64,000 nt of DNA from Monoplex corrugatus (GCA_030674185.1 CM060312.1:73483237-73547236); one strand, 5' to 3'. Positions 34,661 to 47,300 are shown, counted from the first letter of the stretch. Notes: generated by a model from the letters alone, not told the origin. A program made the numbers and translations.

Positions 34661-34899
34661 ACAGCCCTCAACAACTGGCGAGGCTCAAGACAACATGAAG
34701 TGAAGTGAAGTGAAGTGAAGTGAAAGTTGAATCATAATGGTTCCATCCCCACCCACCACCCCCTCAGGTATCCAATATCATCAAGACATCTATGCAAAAA
34801 ATATCTTTGCAAAGAAACAGACTGTTTAGAGGCCTGAGAAAAACCAGTTTGATGAATCGCTTGTACTTTTTTTTCCACAGGCTAAGAAGGACCTCACCA
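34661..34899. other. Unassigned sequence
   Basis: A short (GTGAA)n run occurs at about 34695-34722. Nothing else is recognised. Confidence 0.4.
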
Positions 34900-35625
34900 C
34901 TTAACCCTAACCCATAGAGCTTATTTATGTACAGGTTTGATCTTTACGCCACGATAATTTTGGACCATCTCCCATCACATGGCATCAGTGGCGTCAGTGC
35001 ATGATAATTATGGAATATTAACCCTTTGACTCCTGCACCCTGCCCACCAGCATCCTCCTGCATTATCAACTGTGCTAACAAAGCAAAATGTTAACCCTTT
35101 GATTCCCTCACCTTGTCCTCCAGCTTCTTGAAGGAAGCTGCTGGATAGGGTGCGGGAGTCAAAGGGTTACATTTTTGCAGGTGGTGGGTAGGGTGCGGGA
35201 GTCATCATCATCATCATCATCAGGTGCCCTGCCGCATGGCGTTGGCGATCATGGACTTCCATCTGTCTCTATCTCTCGTTGCCCCCAGCATCTCTCCCAC
35301 CCCCCTCGTCCCCAGCCACTCTGCAAGTCCGTCCAGCATTTTCTCCCCGGGTCTACCTGGCGCTCTCTTTCCCTCCAGCTTCCGCTGTGATCAGGTGCTC
35401 CAAATTCCCCTTCTTCACAAAATGGCCTATAAATGTTGCCTGTCTTTTCCTAATCTTCCTTATGAGTGATCCACTTGTGTCTGCCTCCATCAAGACTGTC
35501 TCGTTTGTTTTCTTTGCTGAGTCAAAGGGTTAATTCCCTTTGTGCGGGAGTCAAAGGGTTAATTCCTAGAGCAGAGACCTTATCTTGAGAAAATGATTCT
35601 GAAACCTGTACTTCACACACACATA
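34900..35625 (+). mobile_element. SINE S2 3' part, split by a nested MITE and RTE fragment
   Basis: S2 family sequence (34900-35018 and about 35563-35625) is interrupted by a TTAA-flanked MITE (35019-35562). The MITE's right arm contains a 315-bp minus-strand RTE fragment (35204-35518) bounded by GAGTC at 35199-35203 and 35519-35523. The RTE fragment begins with an (ATC)n tail and encodes the C-terminal KLEG-type block in reverse. Confidence 0.7.
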
Positions 35626-37090
35626 TCAATCACGCTCTTTCGTATGAATAAGCTGAATATGGTCACAATGTCACATCAAATAATTCGTAAAAAACATAAT
35701 GCAACGATAATAACCAATTAAGAATGCACGCAAACACGACACACACTCGATAAATCATGTGTTAAGGAACTGTTCATGATTATGTATGAATACATGCAAA
35801 TAATTATAATGATTCCATTACAGGCAAAAAAAATCATTCAAAAAATTTAAACACACTCAAACAATGTTCACACGAATCATCATCACCCATTATCATTCCA
35901 ATTCAGCACAGACTGAATAAGCAAGCATATTATATCTTCATCTGCTTTTTGGCTTACCCGTTTTGATGGTGACTTTCGTACGAATATGTACTCTTGAAAC
36001 TGAAAGCACTTTCTTTATAACAACCTTACGAATATTTACCCTTGAGAAAACAGTTTTTCTTCTTTAGTTCACAGTCTTCCTGGTCAGACCACATCCGGCA
36101 ATAAATGACCGGTTGTTTTTTTTCTGGAATTCCTACTGGCTGTCATTGGGCTTGACGGTCAAAATTTTCTAGTCTCATTTCATAAAAGAAAGGAGCCTAA
36201 TTCATACTGATTCATGGCGTTTGTGTGTATGTTTGTGTGTCTGTGAAAAAAAATGTCAATAAAGCTTTGGCAGCCGGATCGTTTTGGATAGATGTTAATA
36301 AATAAGGGTTTTACATCCTACATAAACAAAATGGCATTTCTATCACTTTCAAGAGAAACACTTGGGAGTAACATTCTATGAATACAAAGAAAATAACATC
36401 AATGTGCACTGAATTACAATTTGTAATTTCGCATCTTTGTGTGAGTGTCAGCCTACAATTAGAACAAAGCGACTAACTTTTTTTTTCTGATTAAGTTATG
36501 TAAGAGTAAACCAGAAATGTAAATTGTATTATTCATTGAAAAATACTGTGAAAGAAACACATGAAATTAATTAATCAAGCGAATTAAACATAAACAATGG
36601 CAAATATTTGTACAATAATGTGCAATTGGTCTTAATAAGTGTTGCAAGAATAAGTGTGTTTTACCGTGATGAATACTCGGTTACCACGTGAAAAAAATCA
36701 TAGTTGAAAGGTTTAACGTGAAATTAATAGTTTCCTCTTTATGGTTTATCAAAATGAACATAAGAAAATAAATGAAATGAAAATAAGAGTGGGTGTATGA
36801 CGGAAGATATGGTAAGAGCAAATAATTTGGATGCAAAGGGTGTTAGTAGGAAAATTGGTTCGTTTAGATTTGTTTATCTGTATCATTGCTCAATTACTAA
36901 TACCTTCAACCAATTATCTCATCACCGCATCCAGGATTAACATTACCTCACCACAAACAGTCACCCTGAATCCCATGGTAGAAATTCCCGCCACACCATA
37001 ATTATGATCCTCCACCACAAAACAGTCTCGTTGCGTTATCAAGGGATGTAACTGCTGGAAGTGTTCGTGTTGGATTTTGAAATTTTGACT
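35626..37090. other. Gene-free AT-rich stretch
   Basis: No open frame with recognisable coding character, no repeat family and no RNA gene is seen. Confidence 0.4.
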
Positions 37091-37865
37091 GATCCTGACT
37101 GTAAAAACGTTCCTAAACATGCTTTTTGTCAGTGAAATGTTCGCAACCTAAAGATTTTTGTGTTCATTTATTTAACTCAAAGTTTCACTTATGAACTTTC
37201 CTAATCACATTCTGTTTGTGAAATTCTTTTACCATAAAGACTCTTGTACTAAAATTATAACTCAAACTTTTTTTCGAACGATTTGGGGTTAAATTTTTAT
37301 TCGTGAGTTTATATTTTTTACATTCTGTCTACGAAATTTTCATACCTTGACAATTTTTGTGTTAAAGATTTTGTTTGATAAAAACAAATTTATACGATTT
37401 TTCCTACATAAGATTCTGTCCATGTAATTCTAAGTACCTTACACAATTTTGTGCTAGTTTTCCCACAGACTATTTTATTATAAACTTTATCACATTCGAA
37501 TTGTTTATAAAATCTTTATGCCTCTTGACTTAGTATTTCTGACACAGAAGTTTACTTTGACTTTCCCTTCATACGATTCTGCCTACAAAATTCTAAGATC
37601 TTAAAGATTTTTGCTCTAAAGCAAAGTTTACTTATGACCTTTCCTACTTTCGACTTTGTCAATAAAATTTTGTTACCTTTAAGATTTCCTAAAGCAAAGG
37701 TTTACTAATAAATTTTCCTGTACACGACTCTAACACTCTAATACCTTAAAGGTGTCTGTGCTAAGAAAATGTTACTGACTCTATACGTACTACTGATCTT
37801 TCCTACATACGACTATATAACATTTTCATACTTACGAAGACACCTGTGTTAAAAACAGTCTGGAC
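37091..37865. repeat. Eroded ~80-bp tandem repeat
   Basis: A loose motif, TTTCCTACATACGATTCTG followed by an AAATTCTAA-like word, then ACCTTAAAGATTTTTGTG, recurs with starts near 37197, 37318, 37400, 37485, 37562, 37639, 37714 and 37799. Spacing is mostly 75-85 bp. Copies are heavily diverged. Confidence 0.5.
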
Positions 37866-37982
37866 TCACACCTGTACAAATCTAGATGTCAAATTTTAAT
37901 TTTGAATGAGTCTGAGTGGTACCGTTCTCAAAATCCTGAACATCTCCCACAGACTTCGACCTGAAAACGGTTACCCCCATTT
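37866..37982. other. Unassigned sequence
   Basis: Short interval between the eroded array and the next MITE; nothing is recognised. Confidence 0.4.
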
Positions 37983-38175
37983 TAACTATTTGACAACCAC
38001 ATCCTATCCACCAACTGCAAAAACGTAACCCTTTGATTCCCTCATTCTATCCACCAGCTTCCTGCGGGAAGCTGGTTGCTAGGGTGAGGGAATCAAAGGG
38101 TTAAGTTTTTGTTTTCCCGAGCATGGTTAACGATGCAGGATGCTGGTTGACAAGGTGCGGGAGTCAAAGGGTTAA
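37983..38175. mobile_element. TTAA-type palindromic MITE
   Basis: Outer arms are TTAACTATTTGACAACC (diverged) and GAGTCAAAGGGTTAA. The inner palindrome is CAGCTTCCTGCGGGAAGCTG. The side segment CATGGTTAACGATGCAGG is on the right. Confidence 0.7.
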
Positions 38176-38367
38176 TTGAAAGAGAATGAAACAAAACAAC
38201 TGTTACAAAAATTGTCATCATATGAAAATGACTCTTCAGTTGACCAAAGACTCATTTTGCAGAAGACGATCACAATTAAACAGAACCCAGTACACTCTGT
38301 GTGTTATCTTGAAACCGTCGTGTCCGTTTAACTGCAACAATCAAAACCTAACTGTTTCTACAATAGC

Positions 38368-38638
38368 TCAGTTCATCCAACAAGCAACCACCAAAGAAAC
38401 AAGCACGAGGCAAATCCACGTCACTTCCGCCACAGACGACCTTAGTCTTGATCCCGAGCTATCGGAAGTGTCGTCAGAAGTCTCGTCAGTCTGCGCGCCC
38501 TGGTTGGTGCTGTATGTGTGAGAGTAACAGACTGGAGGCTTGAAGGCAGTGAACACTCGCTCCACCATGTTGGAGGCTGGTTCCCCGCAAGATTTGGACA
38601 GCACGCGCTCCGAACAGACCTCTGCCGCGTTGAAATAT
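38368..38638 (-). CDS. Cysteine-rich surface protein gene, terminal exon (exon C)
   Basis: Last coding exon of a host gene on minus. A pyrimidine-rich acceptor (TTGTCTTCAACAG) precedes the exon, which encodes 89 residues after one phase base. It contains a Cys-bearing part (YFNAAEVCSERVLSKSC, then KPPVCYSHTYS), a Ser/Asp-rich acidic linker (DETSDDTSDSSGS) and a C-terminal hydrophobic tail TWICLVLVSLVVACWMN directly before the stop. The tail fits a GPI-attachment signal or a terminal membrane anchor, so the protein is probably at the cell surface. The first base (A) completes AAA with AA from the upstream exon, keeping frame. The family is not recognised. Confidence 0.6.
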
Positions 38639-38689
38639 CTGTTGAAGACAAGACAGAAAGCACATCATTATGGTTGGAAGACATTCTCT

Positions 38690-38706
38690 GTCTCTCTGTC
38701 TCTGTC

Positions 38707-38744
<38 letters not shown>

Positions 38745-39395
38745 GCTCTCTGTTTCTCGGTCTCTGTCTCTTTCTCCTTCCCCCCGAGTTTTCCCTCTCT
38801 CTCTCCCCCCCCCCCAAGTTCTCTCTGCCTCTCTCCCCATCCCCCCCCCCCCCGGAGTTTCCCCACCTCTCTTCCGCCCCAAGTTCTCTCTCTCTCTCTC
38901 AGTCTCTTTCTCTCTCTCTCTCTTTTTCTCTCTCTCTCTGTGTCTCTCTCTCTCTCTGTCTCTCTCTCCCTCCCCCGCCCCCGAGTTTCCCAGTTCTCTC
39001 TCTCTGTCTCTCTCTCTCCCTCCCCCCCCCCCCCCCGAGTTTTCCCCACTCTCTTCCACCCCCCAAGTTCTCTCTCTCTCTCCCTCCCCCCGAGTTTCCC
39101 CCACTCTCTTCCGCCCCCAAGTTCTCTCTATCTCTCTCTCTGTCTCTCTCTTTCCCTCCCCCCCCCTGAGTTTCCCCCTCTCTCTCTCCCCCAAAGAGTT
39201 CTCTTTCTCCCCCCCCCGAGTTTCCCCCACTCTCTTCCGCCCCCCAAATTCTCTCTATCTATCTCTCTGTTCTCTCTCTCTCCCCCCCCCCCCCGAGTTT
39301 CCCCCTCTCTCCCCCCTCCAAGTTCCCCCCACTCTTCATCTCTCTCTCTCTTCTTTTCTCTCTCTTCCCCCGCCCACCCCTCTTTCTCTGTCCGT
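38690..39395. repeat. (CT)n/(C)n microsatellite block in intron
   Basis: Pyrimidine tracts with repeated CCCCCGAGTTTCCCC-like words (about ten) suggest a degenerate 30-60 bp internal duplication. It lies just upstream of exon C in the gene's sense. Open frames are repeat translations. Confidence 0.85.
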
Positions 39396-40055
39396 TTACC
39401 ATCTTTCATTATTTTTGAAAATATATCCTTTTAGGTTTAAAAACTTATCGTAACTGTGTAAAGTGATTTGCGTACGATTTTGTTTACTTAGGGTTTAACA
39501 TTCTTATCGTTGTCTTGTCAGTACGCTAGTCCTACTGAATGTGCACAAGTAATAGTGTATGCTTTCGTTCAGTCATTTCGATTAGTTATTGCCTTAATCG
39601 CCTGTGGGGCAAGGACTGGGGGGAAAAAAGACAGTATAGTGCTTGTCATCACCACTGAAACATAGATTGGGTCATCACCACTGAAAATAAAGATAGGGTC
39701 ATCACCACTGAAAATATAGATTGGGTCATCACCACTGAAAATAAAGAATAGGTTTGATCTGACCTGATTTCTTTTTTTTCATTTTTTTTTTTTTTAGTCA
39801 TTATTGCCATCAATATATTCATATATCAACATAACATGGCATGCAAGATCGAGTGTCCAACTTTCCAAGTTCTGCAGTAGTGTAACGTTAACCTGTCAAG
39901 TAAAGATTTTCTACTCATCCAATGCAAGCTTCGTGGGACAGGACACGATGTCCATTGGAAGACAACCATATCCCAAAGATGCACCTGTATAGGGCGCTAG
40001 ACAAAAGATACCCTGATCACGGAATACCACTGCAGGATTCAAGGATACTGTTTAG
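39396..40055. repeat. Unassigned DNA with a ~29-bp tandem repeat
   Basis: Four copies of a unit containing GGGTCATCACCACTGAAA lie at about 39645-39752. The rest of this intronic DNA is unassigned. Confidence 0.6.
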
Positions 40056-40695
40056 GGAGAAGAGTGGCAGAATGGTTCAGACCTTCACCTACCAACAACC
40101 AAACTCGAGGTTCTAGGGTTCGCTCCCCGTAGAGGCCTCGACTTTTCTCCTCAGTTTGACCGGAAAATCGAACTGAACGTCTTAGTCCTTCGGAAGGGGA
40201 CCAAAAAACGAGTCAGACCCGTGTGCCTTCTGGCTGCGCACGCTAAGGAACCCCACGGCAATTGAAAATCGTGAAGAGCAAGGCATTGTTCAGCTGCCCT
40301 GGTATAAAAACATTGGAAGATAGGTTGATTTTCCAGGTCCCACCTATTGAAGACCAATTAGCCTTCTTGCCAGTCTGAAGTCTTGGTTTAAAAATGTGAA
40401 TATGAATATGAATTTGAAGCAAGGGAGAGGGGATGGGCGGCGCCCACGTGGTTCTGACCCCGGAGAAAAGTTGAGGTCTCTACCACCTCACTCCCCTACG
40501 ACCCCAAGGTTATGGAACTATCTAGGTAGGACCTCAGGACCTGGCCAGCTCATGGGTTTATGTGCAGGCTGAAGGCTTGTGCCGTGATCATTCTGGATCT
40601 TCTCCATCACATGGCACCTGTGACGTCAGTGCATATGGAATTCATTCCCAGCGCGGAGACGTCATCTTGAGAAACTGAAACTGGAACTGAATCTG
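40056..40695 (+). mobile_element. SINE S2, near full length
   Basis: The tRNA-like head at 40061-40140 has an A-box-like TGGCAGAATGGTTCAGACC and a B-box-like AGGGTTCGCTCCCC. The ~550-bp body ends GAGAAACTGAAACTGGAACT. Reverse or partial copies occur at 45480-45930, 46755-46920, 49795-49905, 50710-50905, 52545-52612 and 52630-52800, and a plus 3' part at 34900. It is intronic here. Confidence 0.65.
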
Positions 40696-40794
40696 AAGAC
40701 GAACTTATCAACTGTTGCATCGACATCTGGGAAAACATTGCCAGCAACGGAGTAAGCGGGCCACAGCAGTGCCCGAAGGAGGATACGCATCGAC

Positions 40795-40995
40795 ACGTCC
40801 CAGGTTCGGTACGTCCCAGGTGCGATACGTCTTAGGTTCGATACGTCTCAGGTTCGATACGTCTCAGGTTCGATACGTCCCAGGTTCGATACGTCCCAAG
40901 TTTGACACGTGCCAGGTGCGACACGTCCCAGGTTCGACACGTCTCAGGTGCCATACGTCCCAGGTTCGATACGTCCCAGATTCGATACGTCTTGA
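40795..40995. repeat. 16-bp minisatellite
   Basis: About 12 head-to-tail units of GATACGTCYCAGGTTC, with C/T and T/G variants. Open frames through it on both strands reflect the repeat. Confidence 0.9.
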
Positions 40996-41174
40996 AGACC
41001 CATACCAGGCGATACAGGACCACCATGCCCACCCATACGTCAGATCGACAGGAAAGTGGCCATCATCCATCAATTGGATCAGATGTTGTAGCACCCTACG
41101 GAACGTGGGCTGTTATGTTAGCAAGGATTAGCGTCAGATAAATCCAATGGTACCGGATGGGACCTGTTCTGTGG

Positions 41175-41605
41175 TAATAAAATGTACTCAGGTTTCAACT
41201 CTCCTCCCCCCTTCTCTCTCTCTCTGTCTGTTCTCTCTCTCTCTCTCTCTGTTCTCCCTCTCTTTCCTCTTTTCCCTCCCTTCCTCCCCCTTTCTTTCCC
41301 TCCATCTCTCCCTTCCTCCCTCCCCCTCTTTCTTTCCCTCCCCTATCTCTCCCTGCCTTCCTCCCTTTCTCTCTCTCTCCCCCTCCCTCCCTCTCTCTCT
41401 ACATCCTTCTCTGTCTCTTTCTCCCTCTGTCTCACTCTCCTCTGCCTCTCCCTCTGCCTCTCTCTTTCTCGCCTCCCTCCCTCTCACTCCCTCTCTCCCT
41501 CTCTCTTTCTCTGCCTTTTTGTCTGTGTGTGTGTCCCTCTCTTTCTCTCTTCCTTTCTCTCCCCGTGCGTGTCTCTGTCTCCCCCCCCCACCCTCTCTCT
41601 CTCTC
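41175..41605. repeat. (CT)n/(CCT)n tract
   Basis: Pyrimidine-rich low-complexity DNA directly downstream of the exon B donor. Confidence 0.9.
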
Positions 41606-41611
41606 TCTTAC

Positions 41612-41747
41612 TTGCACGTGGAGGTCATCAAAAAATCCATGTTGCTAGAAGCCTTGACCTTGGTCTCCATGGTTTTACGCTGTTGATGCACGCACCGGGT
41701 CAACGTGCTGTGCTCCCTCTGTATGCACGGTGCGTATGATTCGTAGT
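41612..41747 (-). CDS. Cysteine-rich surface protein gene, internal exon B
   Basis: This 136-nt exon has an AG acceptor preceded by a (GT)n tract (GTGTGCAG) and donor GTAAGA. It encodes 44 full codons including YESYAPCIQREHSTLTRC and ending FLMTSTC. It starts with AC, completing GAC with the G that ends exon A. It ends with AA, completing AAA with exon C. Cysteines spaced C-x10-C match the spacing style of exons A and C. Intron to exon C is about 2.97 kb; intron from exon A is about 12.8 kb. Confidence 0.55.
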
Positions 41748-41754
41748 CTGCACA

Positions 41755-41758
41755 CATA

Positions 41759-41847
<89 letters not shown>

Positions 41848-41971
41848 ACACACACACACCACATACACACACACACATACACACACACACAGACACACAC
41901 ATACACACACACACAGACACACACATACACACACACACAGACACACACACACACACACACACATACACACA

Positions 41972-42012
<41 letters not shown>

Positions 42013-42239
42013 ACACACACAGACACATACATCACACACACACAGATACACACACACACACACATACACACACACAGACACACACATACACACACACACA
42101 CACACACATACACACACACACACACACACATACACACACAGACACAACACACACAGATACACACAGACACACACACAACACTACACACACATCACACCAT
42201 CATACACACACATACACATGTCACAATCTCTCGACAAAA

Positions 42240-42281
<42 letters not shown>

Positions 42282-42293
42282 CAACACAACACA

Positions 42294-42324
<31 letters not shown>

Positions 42325-42350
42325 TACACAACACACAACACACACATACA
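41755..42350. repeat. (CA)n/(CACATA)n microsatellite
   Basis: Long interrupted (CA) repeat with ATACAC and AGACAC variants. It forms the polypyrimidine side of the exon B acceptor when read on minus. Confidence 0.95.
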
Positions 42351-43425
42351 AATACACATTGTCATCAATGTTTTGTTGACATATCAGACAACCCTTTTTG
42401 TAAAAAGAAGACAGAAATATAAGAGGGAGGGGGAGGTGTGCCGCAACGAATTGATAGCCAAAAAGAAATTTCATGCACCGAACTTCAAGAAGATGGGGGA
42501 TATTATTCATACTGAAAAAATCCCCCAGCATCTCCATGGGGCAGTAATGGGATCAACTGGCAACAGTGGGATCTTGCAGTTGAGCGTCATCCCTACTTCT
42601 GACGTCTTTCGAGAATTGTTTATGTACTGTATTCTGACCAATACTGCATCTATCTGTGTCCCTCAAGCCAAGCCCATGCCAAACTGTTAGATAGTCTATT
42701 CCTGTTTAACACGATTATGCGAGTAGTAGTAGTAATGTTCTACGGTTATGCTGCCATCCTAAGAGAGGGAGGCGGAGGGAACAGAAGGAGGGTGGTGGTG
42801 GTGGTGGTAAGGGCACAGAGGGAGGGGAAGATGCAGAGGGGGAGAGAAGAGAGAAAGTGTCACCCATGTACTGTACAGAGTGATTTTCACTTTATAGTTT
42901 CAGTTCAGGCGTTTACCAAGTACTTGGTCTGGCACACAATTGATATTCATAGGGCTCTTCCATTTTCTCTTGATCCGGTGGCTGGGTTGGGCCTGGTTGG
43001 TGCGCGTTGTGTGGCTGTGTCCAGGGGTTTGTCATCTCCCCACCTTGCCATTCGGTGTGTAAACAAAGTAACTGATGACTGGGTCCGAGTGGGTCATGCA
43101 GCGCATGGACAGCCCCCCATTGCTTGATGAAATGGCAATCAAGTGGCGTCGGGAGCTTGGGAGGTGACTATCCGGAGAGTGGCGAGGTATTGGTGCTCTG
43201 GGTCCCATCCACACCCTCGCGTGTTTCTTGTCAACTGACCGGGCGACAGCCCGCTTGAACGGCCATTGAGAAAGGAACCGTACAAGTCCACGAAGTTAGT
43301 TTGTCACTAGTTAAGCTTTTACGCCACGCCGAAAATAGTCGCAATATATGCATATCAAGGGAAGTCAGTCTTTTGGTTGACAGGAAGTAGCTACAATGCA
43401 TTCGCATCCTGGGAGAAAGTTTTAA
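42351..43425. other. Gene-free intronic stretch
   Basis: A plus frame at 42373-42690 has mixed composition but no recognised motif. Nothing else is supported. Confidence 0.35.
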
Positions 43426-44040
<615 letters not shown>

Positions 44041-44355
44041 ACAGAGTCTGTTTCTCGGTCATATAAACTTGCCCGACTCAAGCCAATCCAAAGAGAATGG
44101 CCAAAGTTTACAGAATGAAGCCAACAGTTTCAGCAGCAGACAGCAGCAAACATCCACTTAAGACTAAACTCTTTCAAGACACACTCACAAACCAGCACCC
44201 ATCTCGATTTTTAGTCATCTTTGCTGCCATCAGAGACACACAAAGAAAGATCGGTAAACAGTATTTCAAAGATAGGTAAACACTATTTCACTGGTGACCA
44301 TGACATTTGGAGTTTGGAGTTTGTTCAAGAAGGATTCATCGTACTTCAAATTCTA
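44041..44355. other. Unassigned intronic sequence
   Basis: A direct duplication (AGATCGGTAAACAGTATTTCA and AGATAGGTAAACACTATTTC) lies at about 44250-44291. Nothing else is recognised. Confidence 0.4.
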
Positions 44356-44765
44356 TGTCATCATCATCATCACATCATGTGCCCTGCCTCATGGCTTGGC
44401 GATCATGGCCCTCCAAATGCATCTATCCTTTGTCGCTGCAAGCACATCTCTTACCCTCTCTGTCCTCAGCCACTCTGCAAGTCCGTCCAATATTTTCTCC
44501 CTGGGTCTGCCTGGTGTTCTCTTTCCTTGCAGCTTTCCTGTTGTGACCAGGTGCTCTAATTTCTCTTTCCTCATAAAATGTCCTATAAATGTTGCTTCTC
44601 TTTTCCTAATCTTCCTTAGCAATGATCTTCTTGTGTCTGCCTCCATCAAGACTGTCTCGTTTGTTTTCTTTGCTGTCCACGGAACTCTCAACGTTCTTCT
44701 TAGAAACCACATTTCGACTGTCTTAATCTTGTTCTGCCTTTCCGTGTTGACTGTCCTCGCCTCAC
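44356..44765 (-). pseudogene. RTE-type pol fragment
   Basis: The minus frame contains EMWFLRRTLRVPWTAKKTNE, then MEADTRRSLLRKIRKREA and KLQGKRTPGRPREKILDGL. The 3' end is an (ATC)n-derived tail at 44359. The left part of the pol gene is missing; S1 SINE sequence abuts at 44766. Confidence 0.75.
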
Positions 44766-45200
44766 ATACTCCACCCAGATCTGCCAGCAATTATTCGGCA
44801 GACTCCCTGAGCCTGCACAAAACTCTATGTATTGGCAAGGTCTTGAAATAGGGTTGGGGGAGGAGGGACCGACAAAACTCTGAGCTAGCACCACCAGAAT
44901 GACGAAAACGTTCAGTTCTGGACTTTGGGCTTTGTTCAAGAGGGATTCATCGCACTCGGACGATTCCATATGCGCTCCCCCTAAATCTGCCTGCAATTAT
45001 CTGGCAGACTTTCTGAGCCTGCGCAAGAGCCTATACACTGGCAAGGTCTTGAACTGAGGAGAGGAAAGATGGGGAGGGGGGGGGGAGGGGAGATCTATGA
45101 AATACTAAGCTGACAACACCAAACCGATGGAAACATTAAGATGGGCAGCAAACAGGCGAACGTTTAATGTTGAAAACGTTCAGATGGACAACAAACAGGT
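44766..45200 (-). mobile_element. Two tandem S1 SINE copies, reverse
   Basis: Copies lie at about 44766-44925 and 44926-45200. Each reads on minus through AAGACCTTGCCA, AGGCTCAG and the CTGCCAG-containing body; the second keeps its head-side AACATTAAGATGGGCAG. Confidence 0.6.
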
Positions 45201-45478
45201 CAGATTTCAATGTCCCAGACTGGGACTGACTTTGACAAACTGATCAAACCTCAAGTCCATAACTCTGTTTTCAATGTCCCAGACTGGGACTGACTTTGAC
45301 AAACTGATCAAACCTCAAGTCCATAACTCTGTCAAAAGGATCACCCAGCGTGCACTGACCTGGCATGAACAACACCAACAGTTAGTTGGCCTGTGCAATA
45401 CGTCCAACAATTTCTTTTGGCCTGTGCAATACGTCCAACAATTTTTTTGGCCTGTGCAATACGTCCAACAAATTCAAT
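45201..45478. repeat. 62-bp tandem duplication and ~31-bp triplicate
   Basis: A 62-bp unit starting TTTCAATGTCCCAGACTGGG is present twice (about 45208-45332). A ~31-bp unit with GGCCTGTGCAATACGTCCAA is present three times (about 45390-45475). Confidence 0.85.
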
Positions 45479-45479
45479 T

Positions 45480-45935
45480 TTAATTTCAATTTTTCAAGAC
45501 GACGTCTCCGCGCTCGGAATGAATTCCATATGCACTAACGTCGCAGGTACTATGTGATGGAGAAGATCCAGAATGATCACGGCACAAGCCTTAAGCCTGC
45601 ATATAAACCCACGGGTGGCCAGTTCCTGAGGTCCTATCTAGATATTTCAATAACCCTGGGTCGTAGGGAAGTGAGGTGGCAGAGACCTCAACTTTTTCCG
45701 GGGCCAGCGCCACGAGGGCGGCGCCCATCCCCTCTCCCTCGATTCAAATTCATTTTCATATTCACTTCTTTTTTCTTACCAAGACTTCAGAAAGGAAAGA
45801 AGGCTAACTGGTCTTCAGGGGATGGGACATGGGAAATCAACCTATCTCTTCAACGTTTTATATCAAGGCAGCCGGGCAATGCCCTGCTCTTCGTGATTTT
45901 CAACTGCCGTGGTGATGGGCACAATGTGGTTGAGA
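45480..45935 (-). mobile_element. SINE S2, reverse copy
   Basis: The mirror of 40260-40695, starting TTTCAAGACGACGTCTCCGC at low coordinate. It is truncated before the tRNA-like head. Confidence 0.65.
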
Positions 45936-46210
45936 GGTCTGGGTTTCAATAATTTGTTTGGGTTTCGCCCCGTGTGTAAAAGGTGGAGATTTTTCCCGTC
46001 TCTCAGGTCCACAGATGTGCAGACCTACTAGTGCCTGAACTCCTTGCCAGTGATATATGCACGGTGAACATCAAATACGCACGTTAAAGATTCTGTAAGT
46101 CATAATGGACACACAGAAACACCTAATATGATGCACACTCCCGAAAATGGAGTATGACTGCCTTCACGGTGATGTGAAGGAAAACAAAGGGAAAATTAAA
46201 GGGTGGGGTG
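45936..46210 (+). repeat. Dispersed repeat (parent of the 38-bp minisatellite)
   Basis: This contains a single GTGTAAAAGGTGGAGATTTT unit and the flank ATCAAATACGCACGTTAAAG shared with 4975-5010, without expansion. Confidence 0.6.
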
Positions 46211-46462
46211 AGGGGGGGGGGGAACGACTTACACATACAATGCCCTTCGATTGCAGGTAAGAGCTGCAGCCCAGAAAAAAAACCCCACTACGGACAACCA
46301 ATTGGAAGCGTGTAGGTTCGAATCCCCATCAAACCTGTCAAACTCATCGTTAGATAGTTCGGTCCCCAACGGCCCTTACCTAGAATTGAATCTACATGTA
46401 TATGGCTCATTGGGAAGACTGGAACCATTACACAGTCGAGACTTATTCATTTCACATATGCG
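46211..46462. other. Unassigned intronic sequence
   Basis: A plus-strand B-box-like GTAGGTTCGAATCCCC lies at about 46312-46327 and may be a tRNA-derived head; the surrounding arms are too poor to call. Nothing else is recognised. Confidence 0.35.
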
Positions 46463-46657
46463 CCATTAACCCTTTGACTCCCGAACCCTGTCCATCAGCA
46501 TCCTGTATTGTCAACCATGCTAGCAAAAGAAAAACTTAACCCTTTGACTCACTCACGCTCTCCACCAGATTCCTGCAGGAAGGTGGTGGATAGCGTGAGG
46601 GAGTCAAAGGGTTAAGTTTTTGCAGTTGGTAGATAGGGTGCTGGAGTCAAAGGGTTA
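46463..46657. mobile_element. TTAA-flanked palindromic MITE
   Basis: One of the best-preserved copies: TTAACCCTTTGACTCCCG to GGAGTCAAAGGGTTAA, with the inner palindrome bounded by its own TTAACCC and GGGTTAA. The side segment (TGTCAACCATGCTAGC) is on the left, the reverse of 6496. Confidence 0.75.
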
Positions 46658-46754
46658 AAGGCGTTACTCATATCTTCAGACCAAAACCACAGATGTCTTT
46701 ATCTCAACAGGATATGTCATGATAGTAAACATAGAGTACAGCTCTGTCACGCAG

Positions 46755-46920
46755 TCTCAGTTTCAGTTTCAGTTTCTCAAGACGACGTCTCCGCGCACGG
46801 AACGAATTCCATATGCACTAACGTCACAGGTGCCATGTGTATGGTGATCATGGCACAAGCCTTAAGCCTGCACGTAAACCCATGAGCTGGCCAGGTCCTG
46901 AGGTCCTACAGTCTCAGTCA
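46755..46920 (-). mobile_element. SINE S2, 5'-truncated reverse copy
   Basis: CAGTTTCAGTTTCAGTTTCT (tail) then AAGACGACGTCTCCGCG through to GGCCAGGTCCTGAGGTCCT. Confidence 0.65.
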
Positions 46921-47300
46921 TAGAGGGAACTCCACAACATCGTGATTATCACCCCTCATCGTCATAATCATCATAGCATTGTAAAAACTGTTCCAAATTT
47001 TCTGGCCTGTGAGGTGGTGTATTAGATGGGACAGAACAAGAAAATAAGTTAATGTGTAGTTTGTATTGTCGAAAGCTCTCTGAAACGCTGAAAGACTCAA
47101 GACCCATAATTACATTTGTCAGGAATACCCCAACAGAGCTGGAAGCCACAGAGTGAATGCACTGCTGTGTGTGACAGGCAGCAGGACACCACAACCAGAC
47201 GAACTTGTCATGTTGTTAGAATGCTTGCTTACAATTGAAGGGAAGCAATTTTTACAGTTGAAGGGAAGCAATTCACATATAGTAGCCTCGTTGTGAAAGA
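46921..47300. other. Gene-free intronic stretch
   Basis: An 81-codon minus frame (46949-47194) has no recognised motif. Nothing is called. Confidence 0.35.

Noticed and set aside
38186..38521. Plus-strand 111-codon frame opposite exon C
   Set aside because: It is antisense to the better supported exon C, has no recognised motif, and its first part runs out of MITE-adjacent sequence.
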